Source of the DNA: Tetranychus cinnabarinus
Lineage: Eukaryota; Arthropoda; Arachnida; Trombidiformes; Tetranychidae
DNA: 64,000 nucleotides
NCBI GenBank assembly: GCA_022266195.1
Contig: WHVY01000001.1
Span: 12,648,001 to 12,712,000 of the forward strand
Reading direction: 5' to 3'
The position numbers and the translations under genes were made by a program. Every line of letters begins with the position of its first letter. Position 1 is the stretch's first letter. Shown here piece by piece: positions 21,298 to 35,800 of the stretch. The notes below the pieces were generated by a model that was not told where the DNA came from, did not search any database, and saw only the letters and a program-made list of their open reading frames with translations.

Positions 21298-23628
21298 ATG
21301 TCCACAAAAGTTACTCAAAGAAAAAAGGAAAAAAGGAATTCGCCTGCTATCGAAGAGAAGGCTAAAAAGCAAGGGAATCAAAGTTCATTAAAATGGCTTT
21401 ATGTTGTTGTGACATCGTTATGTTTACTCGGACTTTACTACGTTAACCGATCGTCTAATAATGACACTAAGAGATTGAGTGGACTGAATTTCTCTAAAAG
21501 ATGGGGTACTTTTAGAAGTGGTGTTTATTTTGGCCTTAAACGTAATGAACCATCTTCGGTGGTGTCTGGGATGATGTGGTTCAAAAATGTCCTTAATGAT
21601 GATAACTCAGTCCCATTGAGACACTGGTGTTCAAAGTTTGACCCGGTAACTTATTATTGGAAAAAGCATGACTTTGACTCATTTGGAGTTCAAGAGATTA
21701 AGGACAGTGAACTTATCCTTAAGCAAGAAGTACTTTTTCGAGAGGATGGATGGATAGCCAGAATTAACTTGAACACGTCAACGGGATCATTCGATGAATA
21801 CGTTTCATTGATTCTTTATCTGGCAACCGAAGCTGATGGTGATTTAATAACATTAACAACTCCAAAATCAGCTCTAAAACGAAGCAAAAAAATCGACTTT
21901 GAAGGCAACTTAATTAATTCAGAGAATTTTCTATCTCGTATAGAATTTTCAGACTCAAAAGCAATAGTACATATCGAAGATTTCAAGGTTCATATGCATC
22001 CGCCACTAATGTTCTTCCAAGAGCACGTATTACAGAATCTTGGAATAATCAGAGCCCCAGATGGAGGTCGTCTCATCGTTCTTCGTGACCCAAAGGCTAA
22101 ACAAAAAGGAGAACCTAATTTTGTTGCTGTTCAACTAGTCATTAGTAAACCAGTCGAATTGTTTTTCTATTTAAGGGAAAACTCTGATCCATATTTATTT
22201 GACTCATGGAAAAATCGATTCGATGGTGATTTACTCGAAAAAATCTACCACTTTGATGCTAATTTCGCTGATGTATTTCAACTTCGTCAAAAAAATTATA
22301 ATGATGCTCAAATCGATTTTGCTAAATCAATTTTAAGTAATATGCTTGGCTCAATCGGCTATTTCTATGGTCATTCATTTATAAAAAACGGGTCCTCTAA
22401 GCCAGAACCTTATGGTCCTCTTGAATTGGTTTCTGCAGTTCCATCTCGGTCTTATTTCCCGAGAGGATTTCTATGGGATGAAGGATTTCACCAACTCTTG
22501 ATTGCTAAAATAAAACCTGAACTAAGTCGGGCTATGATCAAAAACTGGCTCAATTTGATGGACAAAAATGGTTGGATTCCTAGGGAAGTTATCTTAGGAT
22601 TTGAGGCCATGTCTCGTGTTCCTAATGAATTCATTGTCCAAGATATTTCAAATGCAAATCCTCCTAGTCTATTCCTACCTTTAGAGTTTCTATTTGACTC
22701 GGGAAAACTAGAGAAAGGTTATTTAAAATCAATTTATCCATTACTGGAAAGGTGGTATGGATGGTTTAATACTTCGCAAGTTGGATATAAGCCGGGTACC
22801 TATCGTTGGAGAGGTCGTGATCCCAAAATAATTGATAAACTTAATCCTTTAACATTGACTTCAGGTCTCGATGATTATCCTCGAGCTTCGCATCCTAGTG
22901 ATAAAGAAATTCATCTTGATCTCCGATGTTGGATGACTTTAGCAAGTCGTATTTTGTACAAGATTGGTAAATTTATTGAGGCACCGTCAGCAATTAAATA
23001 TGAACAAGCATACAACTTTCTAAGAGACAATAGACTTCTAGACGAAACTCATTGGTCTGAAGAAAATGAAATGTACTGTGATTTTGGTTTACATTCCAAC
23101 AGGGTTGAGCTCGAAAAAGTAAATGGTTTACCGAAAAGAATTGTGCTTGAAAAGCCGATATATCAATGTGTTCCTGAACTTGGATACATCAGTTTATTTC
23201 CAATGTTGCTTAATTTACTAGATGCAGATAATCCTAGACTCGATGCTATTTTGTCAGCGGTCGAAAATACAGATCATCTATGGAGTCCTTTTGGTCTTCG
23301 TTCTATCTCAACTAAGAGTCGTTACTACCTCAAGTGGAATACTTTTACGGACCCACCTTATTGGAGAGGTCCTATTTGGATCAATATAAACTTTTTGGCT
23401 TTGAAATCTCTCAAGTACTATTCACAAGTTGACGGTCCATACAAAGAACGTGCCAAATCTTTACACGACAAATTGAGAGATAATCTAGTTAACAATATTT
23501 TTCGCGAATTTGAACGAACTAATTTTATTTGGGAACATTATAACGACACTTCTGGAGAAGGTGGAGGTGTTCATCCTTTCACTGGATGGTCTGCTTTAGT
23601 AATTTTGATAATGTCTGATAGGTATTGA
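21298..23628 (+). CDS. MOGS: Mannosyl-oligosaccharide glucosidase (glucosidase I, GH63)
   Basis: Removes the outermost alpha-1,2-linked glucose from Glc3Man9GlcNAc2 on newly made N-glycoproteins in the ER lumen. Intronless, 776 residues, close to the usual 800-850. Type II topology: a basic cytosolic tail, then a signal anchor at about 32-49 (LYVVVTSLCLLGLYYV). GH63 landmarks are FYGHSFIKNG, SRSYFPRGFLWDEGFHQLL, HPSDKEIHLDLRCWM, and YWRGPIWININFLALKSL. The C-terminal WEHYNDTSGEGGGVHPFTGW carries the presumed catalytic base glutamate. The putative acid lies in the SGLDDYPRASHP region. AATAAA at 23661 is only 33 bases after the stop. Confidence 0.96.
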   Translation: MSTKVTQRKKEKRNSPAIEEKAKKQGNQSSLKWLYVVVTSLCLLGLYYVNRSSNNDTKRLSGLNFSKRWGTFRSGVYFGLKRNEPSSVVSGMMWFKNVLNDDNSVPLRHWCSKFDPVTYYWKKHDFDSFGVQEIKDSELILKQEVLFREDGWIARINLNTSTGSFDEYVSLILYLATEADGDLITLTTPKSALKRSKKIDFEGNLINSENFLSRIEFSDSKAIVHIEDFKVHMHPPLMFFQEHVLQNLGIIRAPDGGRLIVLRDPKAKQKGEPNFVAVQLVISKPVELFFYLRENSDPYLFDSWKNRFDGDLLEKIYHFDANFADVFQLRQKNYNDAQIDFAKSILSNMLGSIGYFYGHSFIKNGSSKPEPYGPLELVSAVPSRSYFPRGFLWDEGFHQLLIAKIKPELSRAMIKNWLNLMDKNGWIPREVILGFEAMSRVPNEFIVQDISNANPPSLFLPLEFLFDSGKLEKGYLKSIYPLLERWYGWFNTSQVGYKPGTYRWRGRDPKIIDKLNPLTLTSGLDDYPRASHPSDKEIHLDLRCWMTLASRILYKIGKFIEAPSAIKYEQAYNFLRDNRLLDETHWSEENEMYCDFGLHSNRVELEKVNGLPKRIVLEKPIYQCVPELGYISLFPMLLNLLDADNPRLDAILSAVENTDHLWSPFGLRSISTKSRYYLKWNTFTDPPYWRGPIWININFLALKSLKYYSQVDGPYKERAKSLHDKLRDNLVNNIFREFERTNFIWEHYNDTSGEGGGVHPFTGWSALVILIMSDRY

Positions 23629-23894
23629 TCTTATTTCAGACAATACCTGTTTTGTATAACAATAAAAATGTATTTTGTTGATAAATTTAAACAAATGGGG
23701 GAAAATTTAATACAGTATTGACCTAACAAATTTATTAAGTTTAACCAGCTGAAAATATTAATATATAATATGGATAAGTTCATAAATTTCCAACCCAGGG
23801 AGAATGAAAGAGGTATTTTAATAGCTCTATACGATTCACACTTGGGTCTTGATAAACGATAATATATATACATCCAAAAATTGCATTGAATATC

Positions 23895-24710
23895 CTATTT
23901 TCTGTATGTTTCTAGAATTCTTGCGAGTTGAGGAGAATCATGAGATGCATTTGTCAACAAAGATCCAACATAAAGCTTGGTTCCTAACTTGTGATGAGAA
24001 ATAACTTGGCATTTACCATTTGTTTCTAGAGTAAAACCTAGTTGATGATAACGTACAGCAACCTCGATCACCATCGAACTGTTTGGTCTTCTCATCTGAG
24101 ACCAATCAACTGAAGGATCGATAAAATCAGCCCAATAGCCTGCTCTCTTTAAACGACGGCAAATCAAGTCAGCAAGGTTTACAAAATCATCGACTAGGTT
24201 TAGGTTATCCTTTTTGTTAGATTGCAAAACATCATCTGTTCGTCGATTAAATGTAATAAGTGTCAATTCACGTCCAAATACATTGTAAGGGAACACTTTC
24301 TGTAAATCGTTTTCGATCAGCTGTGGACACTTGTGAACAATGATATCCAAGTCTGGGATTTTAGGCAAATCTGGAGTATCAGTAGATTGTAAATTAACTG
24401 ATTCTTTGAGATATTTTAAGATCTGCTCCTCTTCAGCGATTTCTCTTATTGTGATGGTCTTTTTATTAACAACCATCCTGGGCTCATCCCGAATAGGTGG
24501 GACTAGTCCTACACTTCCAGGTAAGGGTGTTCTTGCATCAGGTCGATCGAACAGATTAATCTCTCTGTTAGTTATCTTTTCCTCTGATGATGTTTTATCT
24601 CGTCTCTTTGATTTCTTTGAGCTATTAGATCGTCCATTATGAAGGCATGCACTCATACTGCTTTCAATACCTTGGCGTTGAAGTATCACACGGCGACTGA
24701 GTCTTAGCAT
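23895..24710 (-). CDS. MMADHC: Cobalamin trafficking protein MMADHC (cblD)
   Basis: Partner of MMACHC that directs processed cobalamin to cytosolic methionine synthase or mitochondrial methylmalonyl-CoA mutase. Intronless, 271 residues. The basic, Ser-rich start could be a mitochondrial leader. Family signatures seen: FDRPDARTPLPGSVGLVPPI (like the LPGNIGF region of the vertebrate protein), HKCPQLIENDLQKVFP, LITFNRRTDDV, and RAGYWADFIDPS with a C-terminal GTKLYVGSLLTNA. It is convergent with MOGS. A plus-strand TTTATT at 23731 would serve as its polyadenylation signal. Confidence 0.9.
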   Translation of the reverse strand: MLRLSRRVILQRQGIESSMSACLHNGRSNSSKKSKRRDKTSSEEKITNREINLFDRPDARTPLPGSVGLVPPIRDEPRMVVNKKTITIREIAEEEQILKYLKESVNLQSTDTPDLPKIPDLDIIVHKCPQLIENDLQKVFPYNVFGRELTLITFNRRTDDVLQSNKKDNLNLVDDFVNLADLICRRLKRAGYWADFIDPSVDWSQMRRPNSSMVIEVAVRYHQLGFTLETNGKCQVISHHKLGTKLYVGSLLTNASHDSPQLARILETYRK

Positions 24711-27249
<2,539 letters not shown>

Positions 27250-27899
27250 GCAAGGCTCTTCGATTCATTCATTGCTTAAATATCTGTATCATCAACTATT
27301 CCTATATATTCATGATTCTATTTCCATCAATATCTATTCACGATTCTTTATCCATCAATTTCTGTCTATTTATGGTTAGACCACTTTGCTCCTCAAGGAT
27401 CCTATGTCTAATTCTTAAATACTTGATGTAGTAATCTAACTCTTGCATAGAAGTTTACCGATCATAAATTAAATAAATTGAAAACAAAATTTGTCTTGCA
27501 GATAAATTCAATTTTTATTATAAAAGATTTGATATTTTTAAAATAATTGTTTACAAAAAAATTAGTTAATTTATACACACTAAAATGAAATGGGTTGACA
27601 GAAAAATTTATAGCTTGATTTGTAAGTTAAGATGGTTCCTTTCCTTTGTGTGTGTGCGGATTCATAGTTTGCATTTTTCATCTATTTGATGTTGGCTTTA
27701 ACTTTGTATTGGATGAGATGAGAGTTATGATGCGATGAAGGAACACTCGATTTCCATTTAACAATTAATTAGAGAAGGTCACACATCCATTTCAGAGCTA
27801 AAAGAATAATGGAGAAAAATCGGGAATAAATTAATTTGTAAAATACGTTATTTCACATCAGTTGTGACCCAAATATTGGTTATTTGAAAATGAAAACAC
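27250..27899. other. 3' UTRs of H3.3 and diaphanous
   Basis: Convergent gene ends. Contains the H3.3 AATAAA at 27472. Nothing else recognised. Confidence 0.5.
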
Positions 27900-30800
27900 T
27901 CACATGTGACTCTGAGGTCTTGCGTTTGCTTGTTTTTTTCTTTGACTACGTCTAACAGCATCTTCCCGTCTGTAAGGTTCATTTTTAAGACCTAGTAAAT
28001 GATGAGAAAAAAATATAGAAATTAAATAAAAGTGAATGAAAAACAGATAAAAGGCAGAAAGGAAAAAGAAAGGGAGAAAGAAAGACTAGGTGAGAGCATT
28101 GCTCTGTAAACAGTAACAATGATAAAGACATCTTATGCAATGATGATATAATTAATCGGTCATGGAGTTAAGAGAGTATATCTTTAGATTTGAATTTTGA
28201 GCAATTCAGATGGGATTATAAATATTATCAAGTGAGGAAAAGTTCAACTTTTAATTGTTCGGGTTAATTTCAATACTTACTCAACAGAATGTCTTCTAAA
28301 GCTCCATTGTATACTTCATCCTGTTTTAATAATCTTTTATCTCTTACTTTAGTCTCTTGCGAGGAAACTTCCTTTTCTGGTGAAGTTTTATTCTGGTTTT
28401 GATGTTCTTGAATTTTGGCTTGTATCAAGGCTTCAAGTTTCTTTTTCTGATTTATCTTTATATCACGAAGACACTGTTTATAATGTTTTAAAAATTTGGC
28501 AAATATGTTGAAGAATGCAGACGACGATTCCAATAATTTACTGTTTTCACCAAAATATTCTACACAATTACTATATTCACTTTGAGATCGTCGTAAGTCC
28601 TCCTTTAAATTGGACAATTCAGTTGATTTGGAAGCAACGAAATTTTGTAAACGTTGAGTAGCGGGATCTTTTTGCGAAGATCTTAATTGTAACTCCCGCT
28701 TAACTAATTCCATTCCTTTTTCTAATTCAAAAACTTCAGATGCACAGGTTTCCAGTGTAGCATTGGTTGCCACACTTTCAAGAAGATTTAATAATGTTTC
28801 CAGATCAAAGGGTAATTTGATTGATTCAATGGAAACATCAAGACCAGAGAGAAGACTATTAGGACCGGCAAACTTTTTAGTGGCCGTTGTTGGAGATAAA
28901 GTGGCTAATGTTTTGTACAATCTTTCCTCTTCACTCAAACCAGATTCACCTTCAACATTACGTTGTATACATTCAGCTACATAATGAAGTAAACATCGAG
29001 ATCGATCTGCTGATGACTTGGTTTCAACAATTAGTTCCAAATTTTGTAATTTAAATCCATATGCTTGACCAGCAGCAGCCATAGCTCGGGTTGCCGAGTT
29101 GAGATAATTACCAAAAACTAGAATATATTCAAGAACAGTTCGAATGCCTGTTGATGTTCTTAAAGCTCGAGCTGCCTCTGTAATTGCAATGATACGAGTT
29201 CGCCAAACTTTTATTACATTAAGGGTAACACCAAATGATGGTTTACCAGATATTCCTGGAGTAGGCTCTGGTTTCATCAAGGTTTCCATGTAGGACATAA
29301 TTTTTAATTTTTGTTCAAGTCTTTCTATTTTAGAAATTTTGAAAAGGAACTTGTCTTCATCCGTCATTTCATCAATACTTCGACCAGATCGTTCAAATTC
29401 GCGGTAAGCTTGGATCTCTTGAGGATTTGGTATCATTCGTAACAATATTTCAATATACTCTAATGTGAGCGTATCAATGTCGAACGAGTTAATTGCTTTA
29501 ATGACTGTTTCCGTATCAATATTGACTTTACGGAGTGATATGGCCATGTTTCGAAGTCTGTTATGCTCCAATAGAGATGTTTTCTCATTTGTCTTGAACT
29601 TTTTCTGAGCAGCAACTTGAGGATTTGAACCTTTTCGAGCAAGTTCAGGCTTAGGACCCAGTTTAAATTGCTCTTCAAATTCTTCGAAATTGATTGAATT
29701 GATGATTCGGTCCTCAGCATGAAATTCTTGGAAAATTGTTCCTTTGACTTGAGCTGGCTTCAAGGCATTCCAATTCAGTGTCGGAAGTTTGTAACGAGTG
29801 GCAAAAGATTGTTTTATGGTCATCATTCCAGGATTTTGAGCATTCATTGGAGGTGGAGGTGGCGGCGGAGGTGCAACACTCCTTGAAGGTGGGGGAGGAG
29901 GAGGTGGTGGCGGCGGCGGAGGCGGTGGTGGTGGAGGTGGTGGTGGTGGAGCAGCTACTGCGGCAGGTGTTTTTACTCCACTCTCTGGTGGTGTCATAGG
30001 GGAAGTTGCTGTAGTTTTCATGGGAGCTTTCTCTGAATCATCTTTGGGTGAAGTTTGTCCTAGTAATTAAAATTAAAGAAAAGATTAATATTACAAGATC
30101 AAGTTATTTCAAATAAAGCCAATTTTGATTAAATTGTAATTACCGTTCATTGTCCTGGACTCTAATTGCATAATCTTTGATTCTAAAAGAGATTGTCTCC
30201 GTCTGGACTCTTCTTCTCGCATTTGAATAGTTTTTCTTAAAGTTGATAGTTCTTCAGATAAATGGTGATTTTCTTCACTGGCTGATTTATAATCTTGTTC
30301 CAAAACAGAATATTGTAGCACCAGTTCGTTGTATTTAGTTTCTAATTCTTTAGCTATTTCATTAGAATGAGATAATTGCAAGGCTAAAGTTTGAGCTCTA
30401 TCAGTAGCTAAATTTTTTTGCTCAGCATCCTCCATGAGAGCACCAACGTCAAAAAAGTTATCCAAATAAGCTTGAATTTGAACAGATAAATCCTCAGATT
30501 CGGTATTACGTAGCTTATTCTCTAAATAATCGTCTAATCCTAGTTGAGTAAATTCGAATTGAAGGTGAACTCGAAAGTTCATATCTTCAACTGAATGAAC
30601 AATAATATTTATAAATTGCATACAGGCTACCATAAAATCTATGTTGAATACTTCAGGTTTAGTAAAATAGTTCATTAAAGTTTGAAAACGTCTTGATTCT
30701 CCCATGACTTCTTTAAAGTTATCAAACGCGTTCAATATTAATTGATGCCCTCCATTGACCAGACAAATGGCTGCCAAAAGCTCCAAGACCAATGATTTAG

Positions 30801-32001
30801 TCCTTAAACTTTGGTGATTTAAGCTCAATGCAATTGAATTAATTGCATAGGGGTGCTCCATAATCATATTGAAACCATTCTTATTGTTCATTATGGCCCT
30901 CATACACATTATAGAAACATGGACATCACCATCAACATTTCCTAATTTGCTTTTATTGAAAGAGCGGAATAAAGAGGGTCTCCTGTAAAAATCCATAGAG
31001 AGTAAAAATTAAAATTTCATCAAACAATCATTTTTGCACAAATCACGTCAAATAAAGGAAATAATGTTGAATCATAATATCTTTTGAATCTATGCATTCT
31101 ACTTTTCAATAGATTTCGGGATCATGATTAAACTATACATGCAACAGTATAAAGAGCAACAAATGCAGAAAAAAATGCGCTGTTTGATGTTATTATTGTG
31201 AAACCCTATTTATGGTTATCCACCCAGACTACTTTATTAAAAGTGTTTTTCATTTTGAATTTTTTATATTCACTTACCGGAATAAATTCTGCGTTGGGCG
31301 GATGGTCTGAGAAGAATTAAGGGTTGAAGTTAGATTTTTCAAATTAGATTCTGACAAGTTATCACCGTTTCCCCCATCAGGAGATCGATTGTTGGCTGAT
31401 TGAGCAAGTTTTTGTTGCTGCTGTTGAGTAGTTAATCTGAAGGTTAAATAGTCGATGAGAACATCCAAGCCTCTGTTTCGCTCGGATAAAAATTCGCGAA
31501 CCCATTCGATATTATTAGTTCTCAATGAGATTTCTAAATCACGAAGAACTTGAGTTGATGTTGAATCACCGACAATCCGTCGTTTCTTTGAACTCCGACT
31601 CGCTTTTGGATCCAAATAGGCTCGGAGTTTTCTCAAATAAAATTCTGGCGATTCTTTGGCTGTAACTTTTTCTTGGTCTCTGATCATCTCCCATTTTCTC
31701 TCGATATCATAGGATCGAAGCGCTTTGGCCTTGTCTGGAGGTAAATCCATTAATGCTATGACTAAAGTGTCGTGGAAAGAAAAGGAGAAAGAATAGAGGA
31801 TAAAGATAATGGAAGACTATATGTATTGTAAAAAAAAGTTGAATGATTACCTTCATTAAATCTCGCATTAACTTCATCTCGATCCGGCATTTGATCGCTT
31901 TTATCATCACTAGCTGTCTCATTTGGCGGAATTTCGATTGAAATGGTTTTGTGGGCATTGTCCCGAGTATCTGCTCCATCAGCAGAGAGTGTTTGCCCCA
32001 T
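27900..32001 (-). CDS. dia: Diaphanous-related formin
   Basis: Nucleates and elongates unbranched actin filaments downstream of Rho. Minus-strand exons: 32001-31851, 31761-31278, 30982-30144, 30059-28281 and 27991-27900. Lengths sum to 1115 codons (1114 residues) with all junctions in frame. Domains: GTPase-binding and DID armadillo region at about 40-370 (MDLPPDKAKALRSYD, TQVLRDLEISLRTN, WVREFLSE), and a coiled coil at about 395-485. FH1 at about 529-564 is polyproline. FH2 covers about 580-990 (LPTLNWNALKP, GNYLNSATRAMAAAGQAYGF). The DAD at the very end (GALEDILLSL, then RREDAVRRSQRKK) is completed by the small last exon; without that splice the ORF would stop early and lose the basic part. 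It is divergent from Dot1l. Confidence 0.95.
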
Positions 32002-32131
32002 TATTGAATCTCATCGATGTACGATCAAAACAAAAACACTCATTTAATTCACTATGAAAATAAAAGTGTCACAGCCCAAACATCCATTGAGTTATCATTA
32101 TGGCAAAAAAGAAATACAGTCAAGCCTAAAG

Positions 32132-32628
32132 TTTGTTGGATCGGGTGAAAACTTGATTCGGTTATTTTTAAAGATCCAGATAATATTCGTTTCCATACTT
32201 TGGTTACTGTAAATTAAATTATAATTTTAATCTGATAACAATTAAATAAGCGTCTTTTGAATTAATCATCTTAGAGCCAACTTTAAGTAGACTACGGTAT
32301 AGCAAATTTAATGAACTAAATGATTCAAATTCAATTTAAAAGATACTTTTCTGAAAACATTTTCTCAACCAAAGGTGGATAAGAAAACAACTTTTAAGAA
32401 ATCTCAAAGTTGCAAAGATTTGTTTTTATCTTGACTACATTTTAATAATTCGCTTCATTATGATTGATAGATTAAAATCACAATTAATTATTCGTAATTA
32501 TAGATTATTGTTTTAGTGCAAACAGTACACAAGTCTTGTCTGTTTTTTAAATTTACAGTAACCAAAGTAAAAAGTCGAATACTTTTCGGTTATCCGAATC
32601 AAGTTTTTTACCGGATCCCAACAGCTCT
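32132..32628. mobile_element. MITE-like inverted-repeat element between dia and Dot1l
   Basis: Left arm from about 32132 (GTTGGATCGGGTGAAAACTT) to about 32215 and right arm from about 32547 to 32628 are imperfect reverse complements. Shared blocks are GTTGG.ATC, AAACTTGATTCGG and ACTTTGGTTACTGTAAATT. The interior has no ORF. I cannot define target-site duplications with confidence. It sits in the divergent promoter spacer. Confidence 0.6.
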
Positions 32629-32804
32629 TTAGCAATGAGACTCCATCTTGGTGACCAAAACCAATAGGGAAGTATAGTCAGTGAAGAGTACTGTAGGTTT
32701 ACAAAATGAAGAAGAGATAAAGGTTTCTTATTTCAGTGTTTATCAACATAAGAAAATATTGTGATTTACAACCAACAATTTATAAATTATGATCAGTTGA
32801 TAAT

Positions 32805-35800
32805 ATGTTGGAATTGGTTTTACATTCGCCTGCTAATGGCGACCCTTGTGTTTACTACTGGCCGATGGATGAGAAGGCCAAGGGTGAAGGTGCGGTCGAA
32901 ATTATTGAGACCATCAAGTGGGTCTGTGATGATTTCCCGGAAATGAAACTAGCCCTTGACAATTGTATACTTTCTGGATGTGATTTGAAGAGCTATGAGA
33001 GTATGAAAATTGTCTGTGATCGTTATAATCGGGTAATTGACTCAGTTCGCCAAATGAGAGCTGGGACCTCACTGCCAGTTGCAGTACCTACTCGTCCGTC
33101 ACAAGGCCTTCTGCGCCACATTATCCAAAAGGCTTACAATCATGCAGTAATTGATCCAGATAAATTGAACAATTACGAGCCTTTCTCACCTGAAGTATAC
33201 GGGGAAACCTCTTTTGAGTTTATATCTCAAATGATAAGCCAGATACCAATTACCGAGAATGATGTGTTCATTGACCTCGGCTCTGGTGTTGGTCAAGTTG
33301 TCCTGCAAGTTGCTGCCTCAACCAAAGCCAAAAAGTGCATTGGAATTGAAAGAGCTGAAGTACCTGCCAGGTACGCTCGTGAATTAGAGAAATCATTTCA
33401 ATTTTGGATGCGCTGGTATGGAAAAATCTATGGAGAATATGAATTGTTAAAAGGAAATTTTTTTGAAGAGCAACATAAAGAACTAATCACCAACGCATCG
33501 TTCATTTTTGTTAATAACTTTGCCTTCGGTCCTAATGTTGATCATATGTTGAAATTACGTTTTGCTGATCTTAAAGATGGTGCCCGGATTGTTTCATCAA
33601 AATCATTCTGTCCATTAAACTTCCGAATAACCGATCGTAATCTAAGTGGTATGCATCATGAATGTTTACATTTTTTCATTCAAATTCTAGCTTCCTTGTT
33701 TATCCTTATTCTTTCTTGCTCATTGACTCTCTTGGCATCTATCTCTTATATTATATGTTTGAGCATGTCGATGTCCTCACCCCCTCCTCTTCATAAATAT
33801 CAAAAAACGAAAGAAAGAGAAGCAAAATATAAACCACGTGATATCGTCCAAGATAATATCGATCCAATCTATCTTGAACTCTTTCTATATTTCTCAGCCT
33901 CTGTCTCTATTGGTGTCAATACTTTGCTCTCATTTTCTAACCCCCGTTCTTATCCCTTTCTTTTTCTTCTCTTTCTTCTATACCTGGATCATGATGCGTA
34001 GATATTGCAACTATTATGCATGTTCGAGAAATTCAGCCCAATATCAAAGGTTCAGTTTCTTGGACTGGTAAGCCCGTGTCTTACTATCATCATACGATTG
34101 ATCGTCGTAAATTGGAGGATTATTTCTTAAATATGAGAGGAGGCAAGAAGGTGAGTAATCTTTATCTTTTTATGTTTATTCTTTTGCGTCATTTCTCAAT
34201 CCTTGAGTCAATCATAAATTTGTCAACGAAAACAATACAACATTTTCATATCTCAACTAACTGTTAACTTCATTGTCTTTACGTTCTTCTTTTGCGGTTA
34301 TTTACACTATTTTCATCGTCATCTTCACCTGTTACAGTATAATAATAATAGTAATTCAAACAGTAACAGCACCAACAATAATAAGGATAACACTACCAAC
34401 ATCAGTAATACCAATAACAATGCGAACAACTGTCTTCGTCCAGCGAAAGTAAACAATTCCAATACAAACTCTAACGATTCCAGCTCATCTGATGACTCAA
34501 AGGATGATAAGATAAAAGACGAAAATTATTTTGGACCAACAACTCGCAAAGCTTGGTCTGAATGGTGTAATAGCAGGTATCGAGAAAATTCTAATTCAAA
34601 CAGCAACCAATCTTCAAATGGAAATACTCAACTGACTAGCTCTTCTGAAACTGGTTATCATTCTGAGTCTAATGTTCGATCTCAAGCTAATGGTAATGGG
34701 GCCAATAAGCCTGGACGACCACGAAAATATGCTCCTGGTGTGTCAGCCGTTGTTCGTCGTGCAACTAAAAATAAAGCTGGCTCTAGTGGACGTCGTCGTC
34801 CCGGCAGACCACGCAAAGAAGGATTGGAGATTAAAAAGTCAAAGAAGGCTGTCAACTTCAATGGTTTAGATCTTCTTCATGCGCAAACAGTATTGAGTAT
34901 TTCAAATTCTGCTGGTGTAAGGACGGAGCCTGCACCTGGATGTATCGATCAAAAACTTGATACTGTCAAAAGATCTGATGTCCCGCCACAATCTAGCATT
35001 AATAAGAGTTTTAGCCTTGGATTTGGTCAAATGAACAATTCATTTATGGATGCTGTTAAAAGCTTTGGTAATAATAATGCTGATAGTAAATCAGCTCCCA
35101 CTGACGTTGATACCAAAGCAAATGTACTAAAATCTCCTCTGATAACGGCATCAGAATCTACCCTGGATAAAAAAGATTACCAAAAACAAGGAAACCCTGA
35201 TTTTAAAATTGAAGAAAATGAGAATAAACCTTTAAATACCTTTCATAATTTTGAAGACTATCAGTATCTAATGGAATCTGTTTCATCATCTTTGGACGTG
35301 CTTTTCGATGATTATAAGCGGCAGTATATGAGTTTACTTTTGTATATGCAAACTCCTAAATACAAGAATGAGTTGGTTGCTAAAGTCGATGTGGAAAAGG
35401 TATGTTGTTAATTCATTGACATATTATTTAACATATGTTTATCGTCTTGTTAATTGTTGGGTTTATTTTTTTTTCTCTCTAGCGAAAACATTCTAATCTG
35501 CTAGCTCAGGTTGACCTACTGGAACGCACAGTTAACAATCTTAGAGATAAAGGAGTTAGTCTTCTTAAATCTAGATTGAGTGAGTTAGATATTGTTGCTT
35601 CAACCTCTGAAGAGCTAGTCACCAAAGCTAAAGAAATAGTTTGCCGTAACAAAGAACTTCAAGAGCAGGTTTACATGTATCAAGAGCAAGTTAACTATTT
35701 GGATAACCTGAACAATGCTCTTGCAAAACATAAAAGCTACGATACGCTGATGAACGTTAACCAAATAAAACCCAAAAATGAAACACAATTTTCAAAGCCT

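Noticed and set aside
29778..29999. Plus-strand ORF rich in Val and Glu opposite diaphanous
   Set aside because: It is the reverse of the polyproline FH1 coding repeat.
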